The notes beneath the pieces were generated by a model, which did not search any database, was not told the origin of the DNA, and was given only the letters and a program-made list of their open reading frames with translations. Positions 1-7,971 of a DNA stretch of 64,000 nt are shown piece by piece (positions within the stretch are counted from its first letter, which is position 1; the number at the start of each line of letters is the position of its first letter). The stretch comes from Streptomyces cyaneus (lineage in GTDB: Bacteria > Actinomycetota > Actinomycetes > Streptomycetales > Streptomycetaceae). The stretch covers positions 1,539,112 to 1,603,111 of the forward strand of contig NZ_ML138678.1 of assembly GCF_004028635.1 (NCBI RefSeq), read 5' to 3'. The position numbers and the translations under genes are program-made.

Positions 1-379
1 CCGGCCGCACGTCGCGCTCCCTGCTGCTTGCCTACGTTCCTGCCCACTGTAGTGCCGTCCCCCGGGGCACCGGCCTGTCGTCATTCTGTGCGTCTTACGT
101 ATGGCTTCCCGTACATGTTCGAAGGAAAGACGCTCGGCTTTGTCTCGTGGTTGCCGGAAGCGGACGTGACCGATCTCAAGCGGTCGCCGGTAGGGCACTT
201 GTCAGGCACTTTTGCGGGCAGAGCCGACCAATCAAGATCACTTGCCTTCGGGCGGGGGGCGCGTTGTCAGTGGCAGGTGCGAGGATGCGTGCAGTACTGG
301 CCGATGTGCTCGTGTGGGGTGGGGAGATCCATCAGATGGGCCCTGCTCCGCGCCCGCGCAGAAGGGACCGCTGACGCCG
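1..379. other. Leading non-coding stretch upstream of the FHA/FtsK gene
   Basis: I see no convincing gene here. Open frames crossing it have the arginine- and proline-rich composition of high-G+C shadow frames. It holds the 5' flank of the following gene, including a purine-rich AGAAGGGA about 13 nt before the chosen ATG. Whatever gene precedes it lies outside the window. Confidence 0.5.
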
Positions 380-3300
380 ATGCAGATCCGGCTGACCGTC
401 GTAGACCCGCTGGCCCCGCCTGCCCCGGCGCGAGGTCGCGCCGCGAGCTGCGACGTGCTGGTCACGGCGCCCGCGGGCACCGCCCTGGCCGCGGTGGCGT
501 CGGCGCTCGCCTCGGCGGTGTCCGGGGGCGACGGCCCGGTCGTGCTGTACGCGGGCGCGGAGCGGCTCGACGACCGGCGCAGCACACTCGGCGAGCCCCC
601 GCTGACGGACGGCGCGGTGCTGTCCCTGGGCGCCCCGGCGGCACCCGAGCCCCACCCCGAGCTGGACGACGCCCCGACCCAGCTCCATGTCGTGGCCGGC
701 CCGGACGCGGGCGGGGTCCATCTGCTGCACGGCGGCGAGATCCGCATCGGCCGCTCCGCCGACGCCGACGTCCCGCTCGACGACCCGGACGTCTCCCGGC
801 TGCACTGCGCGGTCACGGTCGCCGCCGACGGCCGCGTCTCCGTCACCGACCTCGACTCCACGAACGGCACCACGCTGGACGGCACCCGCGTCACCACCCG
901 CCCGGTGCGGTTCGCGCCGGGGGCGCTGCTGCGGATCGGCGAGTCGGCCCTGCGGCTGGCTCCGGCCGGCGGGCCGGGCGCGCGGGTGCGGACGGAGCCG
1001 GACGGGGAGGGGCATGTGCGGGTCCCTGCCGGGGGGGCCCCGGGAGCGGATGGGGACGCCGGGGCGCGGGGCGACGGGCGGGCGGCGACCGGCCTCGGCG
1101 CGGACAGCGCGTCGAGGGCCGGTGCGGCGGTGTCTCACGCGCGTGTGGCGGACGGTGGCGCCGCGACCACGCCCTCACGAGGCCGGTCGGCCGCCCAGGA
1201 ACACGGTCCGGTCGAGCCGCCCGTCGTGCCGGTGCAGGGCGGGGCGCCGCGGATCGAAAGCGACGGCGGGTCCGAGCGGGCGGTTCCGGGACCGCGCGGA
1301 GGCGAAACGCACGGCGCGGGCTTCGAGTTGGGTGCGTTCGACGGGGGCGACCGGGGCCACGGCGGCCCGGACGCCGACCGCGCTTCGAGCGACGGCGGCC
1401 CCGAAGGCACCCCGCCGAACAGCGGCAACCGCAAAGGCACCCCGCTGAGGGGCACCGACGTCCCGCAGGGCCTGCGCAAGCGCGGCGGACTCACGGCGTG
1501 GGCACGGCGACTGGCCGGCGGGCGCGGGGAGCAGGAGGCGACAGCCGGGCGTGGGACGTACGACGATGACGAGCTGCCGGAGGCGACCGAGCTCCCCTCG
1601 GCGGCGAACGGCCCCCGGCTGCCGGAGGCTTGGCCGGACCCCGCGTCCCTGCTGCTGATGGCCCTGGGCCCCGGGCCCCGGCTGTGGGAGCGCGCGCCGG
1701 GTCACCCGGAGGCGCTCACGGTGCGGCTCGGCACCGCCGACCGGGCGGCGCCCGACGGTTCGGGACTGCTGCCCGCGGTGCCGGTGACCGCCGATCTGCG
1801 TGAGGTCGGGGCGCTGGGGCTGGCCGGTCCGCGCGCGCGGCTCGCCGGGCTGGCCCGCGCGGTGCTCGCCCAGCTCGCCGCGCTGCACTCGCCCGACGCC
1901 CTGGAGCTGGTGCTGATCAGTGCGGACCGCTCCCGTCCGCTTCAGGAGCGCACCGCCGAATGGGCCTGGCTGGGCTGGCTCCCGCATGTCCGCCCCGGAC
2001 ATGCCCAGGACTGCCGCCTCCTGCTCGCCTACGACCGTGAACAGGCCACGGCCCGCACGGAGGAGTTGCTGCGGCGCCTGGAGGACTTGTCGCCGCAGAC
2101 GCGGGGCGGCTCCGGCTCCGGCTCCGGCTCCGGCTGGAACTCCGCCGAGGGGCGGACCGCCGGCTCTGTCTCTGCTTCTGCCGTCCCTGACGGGCGTGCC
2201 GTTCGGCGGCCCTCCTGGGCGCGGGACGACGACCCGGCCGACGGGGCGGACGGATTCGCGGGGCCGTACACCGTGGTCGTCGTGGACGGCGATCCCGGGG
2301 GCGCCGATGTGCGCGAGGCGGTGGCGCGGCTGGCGCTGGAGGGGCCGCGGGCCGGGATCCACGTGGTGTGCCTCGCCGAGACGGCTTCGGCGTCGCCCGC
2401 CTCGCCGGTGACGGAGACCTACGAGGCGGCGTGCACGGTGTCGCCCGCGTTCCGGGAGTGCGGTGCGGTCGCGCTGCTGAGCGGTGATGTGGCCACGGCG
2501 CTGCGGCTGATGCGGGTGGCTCGGAGCGAGGAGTCTCCGGGTGCGGGTGCATCCCCCAGCGGGGCCGACCCGGCCGGCAGCGGTCCGGCCGTCAGCGGTC
2601 CCGTCGGGCACGGCACCGTGGCCGCCGTGGACGCCGTCTCCCTCGCCTGGGCGGAGCGGTTCGCGCGGGCTGTGGCGCCGTTGCGTCCGGAGGGCGGCGT
2701 CGGGGAGCGGCACGCGCGCGTGTCCGTGCCGTTGCCTCAGGCGGCGCGGCTGCTGGACGAGTTGGGGCTGGCCCGGGCCACCCCGGCTTCGCTGATGGCG
2801 CGTTGGGCCGACGCGGCCGATGACGCGGAGGCCCTCGGCGGGCGGGTGTGTGCCGTGCTCGGGGCCGGGCCGCGCGGGCCGGTCAGCGCGGACCTCGGCG
2901 CCGACGGGCCGCACCTGCTGATCGAGGGGCCGCCCGGCAGCGGGCGTACGGAGCTGCTGCGGGCCGTCGTCGCGTCGCTCGCGGCGGCCGAGCGGCCGGA
3001 CCGGCTGGGCATCGTGCTGATCGACGGCCGGGACAGCGTCGGCGCGGGCGGCGGCCACGGCGACGGGCTGCGGGTCTGTACGGACGTTCCCCATGTGACC
3101 ACCCACCTCACCGCCAACGACCCCGTCCGGATGCGGGAGTTCGCCCAGTCGCTGAGCGCCGAGCTGAAGCGGCGCGCGGAGCTGCTCGGGCGGTCCGACT
3201 TCGCCGAGTGGCACACGGGGCGTGAGCTGTCGGGCCGGATGGTCACGCAACGGGCAGCGGGGACCGGGGCCGGAGCGGGTGCCGGTGCAGGTGTCGGTGC

Positions 3301-3910
3301 AAGTGACCTCTCGGGGGATCTGGACTCGCCGCCCAGCTCCACGATCCGGCTGCGGCCGGGGGCGGCCCGTCGGCAGGCCGAGGCCAAGGCCGTGCCGCCG
3401 TTGCCCCGGCTCGTCGTGGTCGTCGACGACCTGGACGCGCTGATCTCCCCTGCCCTGGGGTCGACGGGCAGGCCCGCGGCGGGCTCGGTGATACGCGCGC
3501 TGGAGGCCGTGGCGCGGGAGGGCGAGCGGCTCGGGGTGCACCTGGTGGCCGCCGCGGGGATCGGGGGCCGTACGGCGGAGTCCGAGCCGGCGCGGCTGGC
3601 GACGTTGCGGGTGACGCTGGACGCGGTGGCGGCGGGGCCGGACGAACCGGCGCCCGGGCGGGGGCGGCTGGCCCGGTCGGACGGGCGAGTGGTGCCGTTC
3701 CAGGGCGGGCGGGTCACGGGGCGTATCCCGCGGACGGCGACGCTGCGGCCCACGGTCGTGCCGCTGGAGTGGCACCGCATGGGCGACCCGCCGGCCCGGC
3801 GCCCGGTCCGGGAGCTGGGCAACGGGCCGACGGATCTGGCGTTGCTGGCCAGCGCGTTGGAGAGGGCGGCGCGGGAGGTCTCGGCAACCGAGGTGCCCTC
3901 GCTCCTTTGA
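380..3910 (+). CDS. FHA domain protein with FtsK/SpoIIIE-like (EccC-like) ATPase domains
   Basis: A 1176-residue protein. Residues 1-85 look like a ubiquitin/YukD-like domain. Residues 100-195 are an FHA phosphothreonine-binding domain with GRS (124-126), SR-LH (139-142) and STNGT (160-164). A long disordered glycine- and alanine-rich linker runs to about residue 430. A first, degenerate FtsK-like module follows, then a second with Walker A GPPGSGRT (850-857) and a Walker B VVVVDD near 1011-1017. The family resembles EccC/EssC secretion ATPases, so a role in protein secretion or envelope transport under Ser/Thr-kinase control is inferred. The Walker A lysine is arginine (856), so ATP hydrolysis is uncertain. 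I chose ATG 380 because the ubiquitin-like fold begins there; the open frame extends upstream without family-like sequence. Two Gly-Ser or Gly-Ala simple-sequence tracts lie inside. Confidence 0.85.
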   Translation: MQIRLTVVDPLAPPAPARGRAASCDVLVTAPAGTALAAVASALASAVSGGDGPVVLYAGAERLDDRRSTLGEPPLTDGAVLSLGAPAAPEPHPELDDAPTQLHVVAGPDAGGVHLLHGGEIRIGRSADADVPLDDPDVSRLHCAVTVAADGRVSVTDLDSTNGTTLDGTRVTTRPVRFAPGALLRIGESALRLAPAGGPGARVRTEPDGEGHVRVPAGGAPGADGDAGARGDGRAATGLGADSASRAGAAVSHARVADGGAATTPSRGRSAAQEHGPVEPPVVPVQGGAPRIESDGGSERAVPGPRGGETHGAGFELGAFDGGDRGHGGPDADRASSDGGPEGTPPNSGNRKGTPLRGTDVPQGLRKRGGLTAWARRLAGGRGEQEATAGRGTYDDDELPEATELPSAANGPRLPEAWPDPASLLLMALGPGPRLWERAPGHPEALTVRLGTADRAAPDGSGLLPAVPVTADLREVGALGLAGPRARLAGLARAVLAQLAALHSPDALELVLISADRSRPLQERTAEWAWLGWLPHVRPGHAQDCRLLLAYDREQATARTEELLRRLEDLSPQTRGGSGSGSGSGWNSAEGRTAGSVSASAVPDGRAVRRPSWARDDDPADGADGFAGPYTVVVVDGDPGGADVREAVARLALEGPRAGIHVVCLAETASASPASPVTETYEAACTVSPAFRECGAVALLSGDVATALRLMRVARSEESPGAGASPSGADPAGSGPAVSGPVGHGTVAAVDAVSLAWAERFARAVAPLRPEGGVGERHARVSVPLPQAARLLDELGLARATPASLMARWADAADDAEALGGRVCAVLGAGPRGPVSADLGADGPHLLIEGPPGSGRTELLRAVVASLAAAERPDRLGIVLIDGRDSVGAGGGHGDGLRVCTDVPHVTTHLTANDPVRMREFAQSLSAELKRRAELLGRSDFAEWHTGRELSGRMVTQRAAGTGAGAGAGAGVGASDLSGDLDSPPSSTIRLRPGAARRQAEAKAVPPLPRLVVVVDDLDALISPALGSTGRPAAGSVIRALEAVAREGERLGVHLVAAAGIGGRTAESEPARLATLRVTLDAVAAGPDEPAPGRGRLARSDGRVVPFQGGRVTGRIPRTATLRPTVVPLEWHRMGDPPARRPVRELGNGPTDLALLASALERAAREVSATEVPSLL

Positions 3911-3924
3911 CGCCGGTCGGCATT

Positions 3925-3997
3925 TTCAGCCCGTCCGGGGATTGAGGACGAGGCCGTTCAGGCCGATAGCGGGGGTCTGAGGGCGGCAGCCCTCAGG
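3925..3997. repeat. Streptomyces-type intergenic repeat ending in a hairpin
   Basis: The segment starting TTCAGCCCGTCCGGGGATTG and continuing into a GAGGACGAGGCC block matches, from memory, a short repeat found downstream of many Streptomyces genes. It starts 14 nt after the stop of the FHA gene and contains the hairpin at 3977-3996. A truncated relative (TCAGCCTGTCCGGCGTTTG) lies at 30851-30869, after another stop codon. Confidence 0.5.
3977..3996 (+). terminator. Hairpin terminator after the FHA/FtsK gene
   Basis: CTGAGGGC-ggca-GCCCTCAG forms a perfect 8 bp stem with a 4 nt loop. There is no T-run, which is common for Streptomyces terminators. It separates the FHA gene from the sugar-transport operon. 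Confidence 0.55.
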
Positions 3998-4117
3998 GAC
4001 GCCGGCCTCGACGAAGCCGAGCCTGGTCACGACGGGGTCACGATCCCCCGCTTGACAGCGGACGCGGTCTTGCCGCCCCCAAACCCAAGGCGTAGACCAG
4101 ATCGCACGGGACAGCGC

Positions 4118-4129
4118 TCGAACGTTCGA
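4118..4129. promoter_or_regulatory. Palindromic operator candidate (LacI-like) upstream of the sugar ABC operon
   Basis: TCGAACGTTCGA is a perfect 12 bp palindrome with a central CG, the layout of LacI-family operators, 25 nt before the binding-protein start. Carbohydrate ABC operons in Streptomyces are commonly controlled by such repressors. No lacI-type gene is present in this window, so the regulator is unknown. Confidence 0.35.
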
Positions 4130-4154
4130 CGAGGCACGAAGAACGGGGCAGTTG

Positions 4155-5537
4155 ATGCGCAGCACGAGCAGCAGGAACCGGACAAGCAGGGCCGCCAGGA
4201 CCGCGGCAGCCGTATGCGCGGGCGCCCTCGCGCTCTCGCTCACCGCATGCGGAGGCAGCGATGACAAGGACAGCGGCAACGAACAGAGCGGCAGTGGCCA
4301 GGAGACCGGCAGCACCGTCACCCTTCCCAAGCTGAACGGCGAATCCCTCGAGGTCGCCGCCGTCTGGACCGGTGCCGAGCAGGAGAACTTCAAGAAGGTC
4401 CTCGCGGAGTTCGAGAAGCGCACGGGGGCCAAGGTGACCTTCGTGCCCGCCCAGGACCCGATCATCAACTTCCTCGGCTCGAAGGTCGCGGGCGGCCAGC
4501 CGCCGGACATCGCGATGCTTCCGCAGCCCGGCGCCATCAAGCAGGCCGTCGAAAAGAAGTGGGCCAAGCCCCTCGGCGCCGATGCGGTCAAGGAGTTGCA
4601 GGCGAACTACTCGCAGGGCTGGCAGGACATCGGAAAGGTCGACGACAAGCAGTACGGCGTCTACTACAAGGCCGCCAACAAGTCCCTGATCTGGTACAAC
4701 GCCAAGGTCTTCGAGAACGCGGGGGCCGCCGAGCCCAAGACGTGGGACGAGCTGCTGAGCACCGCCCAGACCGTCTACGACTCGGGCGTGACGCCGTTCT
4801 CGGTCGGCGGCGCCGAGGGATGGACCCTGACCGACTGGTTCGAGAACATCTACCTCTCCCAGGCCGGCCCCCAGAAGTACGACCAGTTGGCGAAGCACGA
4901 GATCAAGTGGACCGACGCGTCCGTGAAGAACGCGCTCACCACGCTCGCCCAGGTGTGGGGCAAGAAGGACTACGTGGCGGGCGGCGCGACGGGCGCGCTG
5001 CAGGTCGACTTCCCGGCGTCGGTCACCCAGACCTTCACCGGCGGCGACCAGCCGAAGGCCGCCATGGTCTACGAGGGCGACTTCGCGCAGGTCAACATCG
5101 TGCAGGCGAAGGCGGAGGTCGGCACGGACGCGAAGGTGTTCCCGTTCCCGGCCGTGGGTGACACCGCACCCGTGGTCTCCGGCGGCGACGCGGCCGTGAT
5201 CCTGCAGGACTCCAAGGCCGCGCAGGCCCTGGCCACGTTCCTGGCCTCCCCGGAAGCGGCGACCATCCAGGCGAAGCTGGGCGGTTACCTCTCGCCGAAC
5301 AAGAACGTGGACAACTCGGCGTATCCGAACGCCGTGCAGCGCAAGATCGCCAAGGCCCTGATCGGCTCGGGCGACGACTTCCGCTTCGACATGTCCGACC
5401 AGGCCCCGCAGGCCTTCGGCGGGACGCCCGGCAAGGGCGAGTGGAAGGCCCTGCAGGACTTCCTGAAGAACCCGTCGGACATCGCGGGCACACAGCGCAA
5501 GCTGGAAGCCGACGCGGCCGCGGCGTACGGAAACTGA
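4155..5537 (+). CDS. Carbohydrate ABC transporter substrate-binding lipoprotein
   Basis: A 460-residue family 1 extracellular solute-binding protein. The N-terminus has an arginine-rich n-region, a hydrophobic stretch and a lipobox LTAC with Cys32 as the lipidated residue, so it should be anchored outside the membrane. The mature part has the look of a sugar binder (FEKRTGAKVTF, DELLSTAQTVYDSG). A TTG three bases upstream would also be in frame; the ATG at 4155 is preferred. It is the first gene of an operon, with the first permease only 4 nt downstream. The substrate cannot be read from sequence. From family knowledge, such importers often borrow the shared ATPase MsiK, and none is encoded here. 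Confidence 0.93.
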   Translation: MRSTSSRNRTSRAARTAAAVCAGALALSLTACGGSDDKDSGNEQSGSGQETGSTVTLPKLNGESLEVAAVWTGAEQENFKKVLAEFEKRTGAKVTFVPAQDPIINFLGSKVAGGQPPDIAMLPQPGAIKQAVEKKWAKPLGADAVKELQANYSQGWQDIGKVDDKQYGVYYKAANKSLIWYNAKVFENAGAAEPKTWDELLSTAQTVYDSGVTPFSVGGAEGWTLTDWFENIYLSQAGPQKYDQLAKHEIKWTDASVKNALTTLAQVWGKKDYVAGGATGALQVDFPASVTQTFTGGDQPKAAMVYEGDFAQVNIVQAKAEVGTDAKVFPFPAVGDTAPVVSGGDAAVILQDSKAAQALATFLASPEAATIQAKLGGYLSPNKNVDNSAYPNAVQRKIAKALIGSGDDFRFDMSDQAPQAFGGTPGKGEWKALQDFLKNPSDIAGTQRKLEADAAAAYGN

Positions 5538-5541
5538 CGCC

Positions 5542-6888
5542 ATGGCGTCGGCGGAAGCGGCAGGGGGCCCTCCGCCCTCTGCCGCACCCAGGTCACGCAA
5601 GAGCGTGACGGGCACCCGCAGGCTGGTGGCAGTGCTCTTCCTGCTGCCCGCTCTCGTGCTGCTCGGCGCGCTCGTGGTCTACCCGATCGGGTACTCGGTC
5701 ATCCGCAGCTTCTACGACCAGTCCGGCGACGGCTTCGCCGGATTCGACAACTACGAAGCCCTCTTCACCGACGACGGCATCCGCACCGCCCTCAAGAACA
5801 ACGTCATCTGGGTGGTGTTCGCCCCGACGGTCGCCACCGCGCTCGGTCTGATCTTCGCGGTGCTGACCGAACGGGTGCGCTGGGGCACGGCGTTCAAGCT
5901 GGTCGTCTTCATGCCGATGGCGATCTCGATGCTGGCGGCGGGCATCATCTTCCGGCTCGTGTACGACGCGGACCCGGACAAGGGCGTCGCCAACGCGGTG
6001 TGGGTCGGCGTCCACGACACGTTCGCGCAGGCGTCCGCGTTCCCGAAGGCCCACCCGGGCCGCGAGTCGCCCCTCGAAGCGGCGCCGGGCGGCGGCTTCA
6101 TCACCAAGGCCACCGTCAGCGCCGGCACCCCGGTCACTCTGCCCCTCGTGGGCGTCGCCCCCGACCAGATGCCGGACGACGCCAAGAAGGCCGTACCGGC
6201 GCAGCCGGAGTCGGGCAAGGTCACCGGCACCACCTGGCAGGACTTCACGCGCGGCAAGGGCGTCGGCACGCTCGGCGGGGTCGACGCGGCCGAGCTGGGC
6301 TATGCCGGGATGGAGATCGAGGCCGTCAAGGACGGCAAGGTCGTGGCCTCCACGAAAGCCGCCGACGACGGCACGTTCACGCTGCCGGCCGCCGCCGACG
6401 GGGGCCGGCTGCGGCTCCCGGCGGACAACTTCAAGGAGCCGTACAACGGCGTGGACTGGCTCGGCCCGTCCCTGGTCACGCCGTCCATCATCGCGTCGTA
6501 CATCTGGATGTGGGCCGGTTTCGCGATGGTGCTGATCGCGGCCGGCCTCGCGGGCATCCCCCGGGATCTGCTGGAGGCGGCCCGCGTCGACGGCGCCAAC
6601 GAGTGGCAGGTGTTCCGCAGGGTCACGGTGCCGCTGCTGGCACCCGTCCTCGCCGTGGTCACCGTCACCCTGATGATCAACGTCCTGAAGGTCTTCGACC
6701 TGGTCTTCATCATCGCCCCGGGCTCCTCCCAGGACGATGCGAACGTCCTCGCCCTTGAGCTGTACCGCAAGGGCTTCTCCGAGGACCAGCCGGGCATCGC
6801 CAGCGCCATCGCGGTGTTCCTGCTGCTGCTCGTGATCCCGGTGATGTGGTTCAACGTTCGTAGGCTGCGGCGGGAGGTGCGGCGATGA
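5542..6888 (+). CDS. Carbohydrate ABC transporter permease (MalF type) with extracytoplasmic insert
   Basis: A 448-residue inner-membrane permease. Membrane segments are evident near residues 28-50, 88-108, 118-140, 312-336, 363-390 and 418-438, and the EAA loop that docks the ATPase lies at 345-368 (EAARVDGANEWQVFRRVTVP). It is longer than the usual ~300 aa: residues about 155-305, between the third and fourth membrane segments, form an extra domain rich in short beta-like stretches. E. coli MalF has a comparable P2 loop at the same topological position that touches the binding protein. It overlaps the next permease by 4 nt (ATGA), so the two are translationally coupled. Confidence 0.93.
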   Translation: MASAEAAGGPPPSAAPRSRKSVTGTRRLVAVLFLLPALVLLGALVVYPIGYSVIRSFYDQSGDGFAGFDNYEALFTDDGIRTALKNNVIWVVFAPTVATALGLIFAVLTERVRWGTAFKLVVFMPMAISMLAAGIIFRLVYDADPDKGVANAVWVGVHDTFAQASAFPKAHPGRESPLEAAPGGGFITKATVSAGTPVTLPLVGVAPDQMPDDAKKAVPAQPESGKVTGTTWQDFTRGKGVGTLGGVDAAELGYAGMEIEAVKDGKVVASTKAADDGTFTLPAAADGGRLRLPADNFKEPYNGVDWLGPSLVTPSIIASYIWMWAGFAMVLIAAGLAGIPRDLLEAARVDGANEWQVFRRVTVPLLAPVLAVVTVTLMINVLKVFDLVFIIAPGSSQDDANVLALELYRKGFSEDQPGIASAIAVFLLLLVIPVMWFNVRRLRREVRR

Positions 6889-7799
6889 GCGCGGACGCCG
6901 GAAAGCTCACCAAGGCGGCGCCCCCGCCGCTCACCGTCGTCGAGGCCGAGCAGTCCCTCGGCGCCCGGCTCGCCTCGTTCGTCAGCGGCGGGCTGGTGCG
7001 GGTGTTCCTGATCGTCGTGGGCCTGTTCTGGCTGGTCCCGACGATCGGGCTGCTGCTGTCCTCCCTGCGGCCGCCGCAGGAGATGACCGCGAGCGGCTGG
7101 TGGGAGGTCTTCAGCAAGCCGTCCCAACTCACCTTCGACAGCTACGACAAGCTCCTGAGCAACAGCGACATCACCGACTCGATTCTCAACACCGTGCTGA
7201 TCACGGTCCCGGCGACGGTCCTCGTCGTCGTCATCGGCTCGCTCGCGGGATACGCGTTCGCGTGGATGGAGTTCCCGGGCCGCGACTGGTGGTTCCTGGG
7301 CGTGGTCGGCCTGCTGGTCGTGCCGGTGCAGGTGGCGCTGATCCCGATCGCCGAACTGTTCGGCAACATCGGCATCTTCGGGTCCCTGATCGGCGTGGTC
7401 CTCTTCCACGTCGGCTTCGGGCTGCCGTTCGCGGTGTTCCTGCTGCGGAACTTCTTCGCGGAGATCCCGAGGGAGCTGCTGGAGGCGGCCCGCCTGGACG
7501 GCGCCGGTGAACTGCGTCTGTTCTTCCGTGTCGTGATGCCGCTCGGCGGGCCGGCGATCGCCGCGCTCGGCATCTTCCAGTTCCTGTGGGTGTGGAACGA
7601 CATGCTGGTCGCGCTGATCTTCACGGACTCCGGGAGCCAGCCGATCACGGTCGCCCTGCAGACGCAGGTCCGCCAGTTCGGCAACAACATCGACGTCCTG
7701 GCACCCGGCGCGTTCATCTCGATGGTGATCCCGCTGGTCGTGTTCTTCGCGTTCCAACGGCAGTTCGTGTCCGGCGTGATGGCGGGCGCGGTCAAGTAG
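6885..7799 (+). CDS. Carbohydrate ABC transporter permease (MalG type)
   Basis: A 304-residue permease with six predicted membrane segments and an EAA loop (EAARLDGAGELRLFFRVVMP) near residues 198-218. It is the partner of the upstream MalF-type subunit and shares a 4 nt ATGA overlap with it. It is the last gene of the importer operon and is followed by a strong terminator. The usual second-permease features are present, including an 'LL.SLRPP' motif after the first helix and the conserved WNDM segment. Confidence 0.94.
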   Translation: MSADAGKLTKAAPPPLTVVEAEQSLGARLASFVSGGLVRVFLIVVGLFWLVPTIGLLLSSLRPPQEMTASGWWEVFSKPSQLTFDSYDKLLSNSDITDSILNTVLITVPATVLVVVIGSLAGYAFAWMEFPGRDWWFLGVVGLLVVPVQVALIPIAELFGNIGIFGSLIGVVLFHVGFGLPFAVFLLRNFFAEIPRELLEAARLDGAGELRLFFRVVMPLGGPAIAALGIFQFLWVWNDMLVALIFTDSGSQPITVALQTQVRQFGNNIDVLAPGAFISMVIPLVVFFAFQRQFVSGVMAGAVK

Positions 7800-7819
7800 G
7801 CGCGAGCGCACCACGCTTG

Positions 7820-7849
7820 AGGGGGCGGGCCGTCATCGGTCCGCCCCCT
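7820..7849 (+). terminator. Strong terminator of the sugar ABC operon
   Basis: A 13 bp stem (arms 7820-7832 and 7837-7849, one G-U pair) closes on a TCAT tetraloop and is followed by TT. It lies 20 nt after the last permease stop and isolates the importer from the wall-polymer genes. Confidence 0.85.
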
Positions 7850-7971
7850 TTCGTTCACGTACGGTCCCTCGTATGCCTTAGATCCCGTAACCAAGTCACT
7901 CCATTGGCCGTTCCCGGGCAAGGCGCTACGGCGACAGCGCCTACCGTCCCGGCCGACCCAGTGGATGTCCC

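Noticed and set aside
1175..3775. Long minus-strand frame (866 codons) opposite the FHA/FtsK gene
   Set aside because: The Arg/Pro/Gly-rich composition is typical of an antisense shadow in high-G+C DNA; the plus strand has clear FHA and ATPase motifs.
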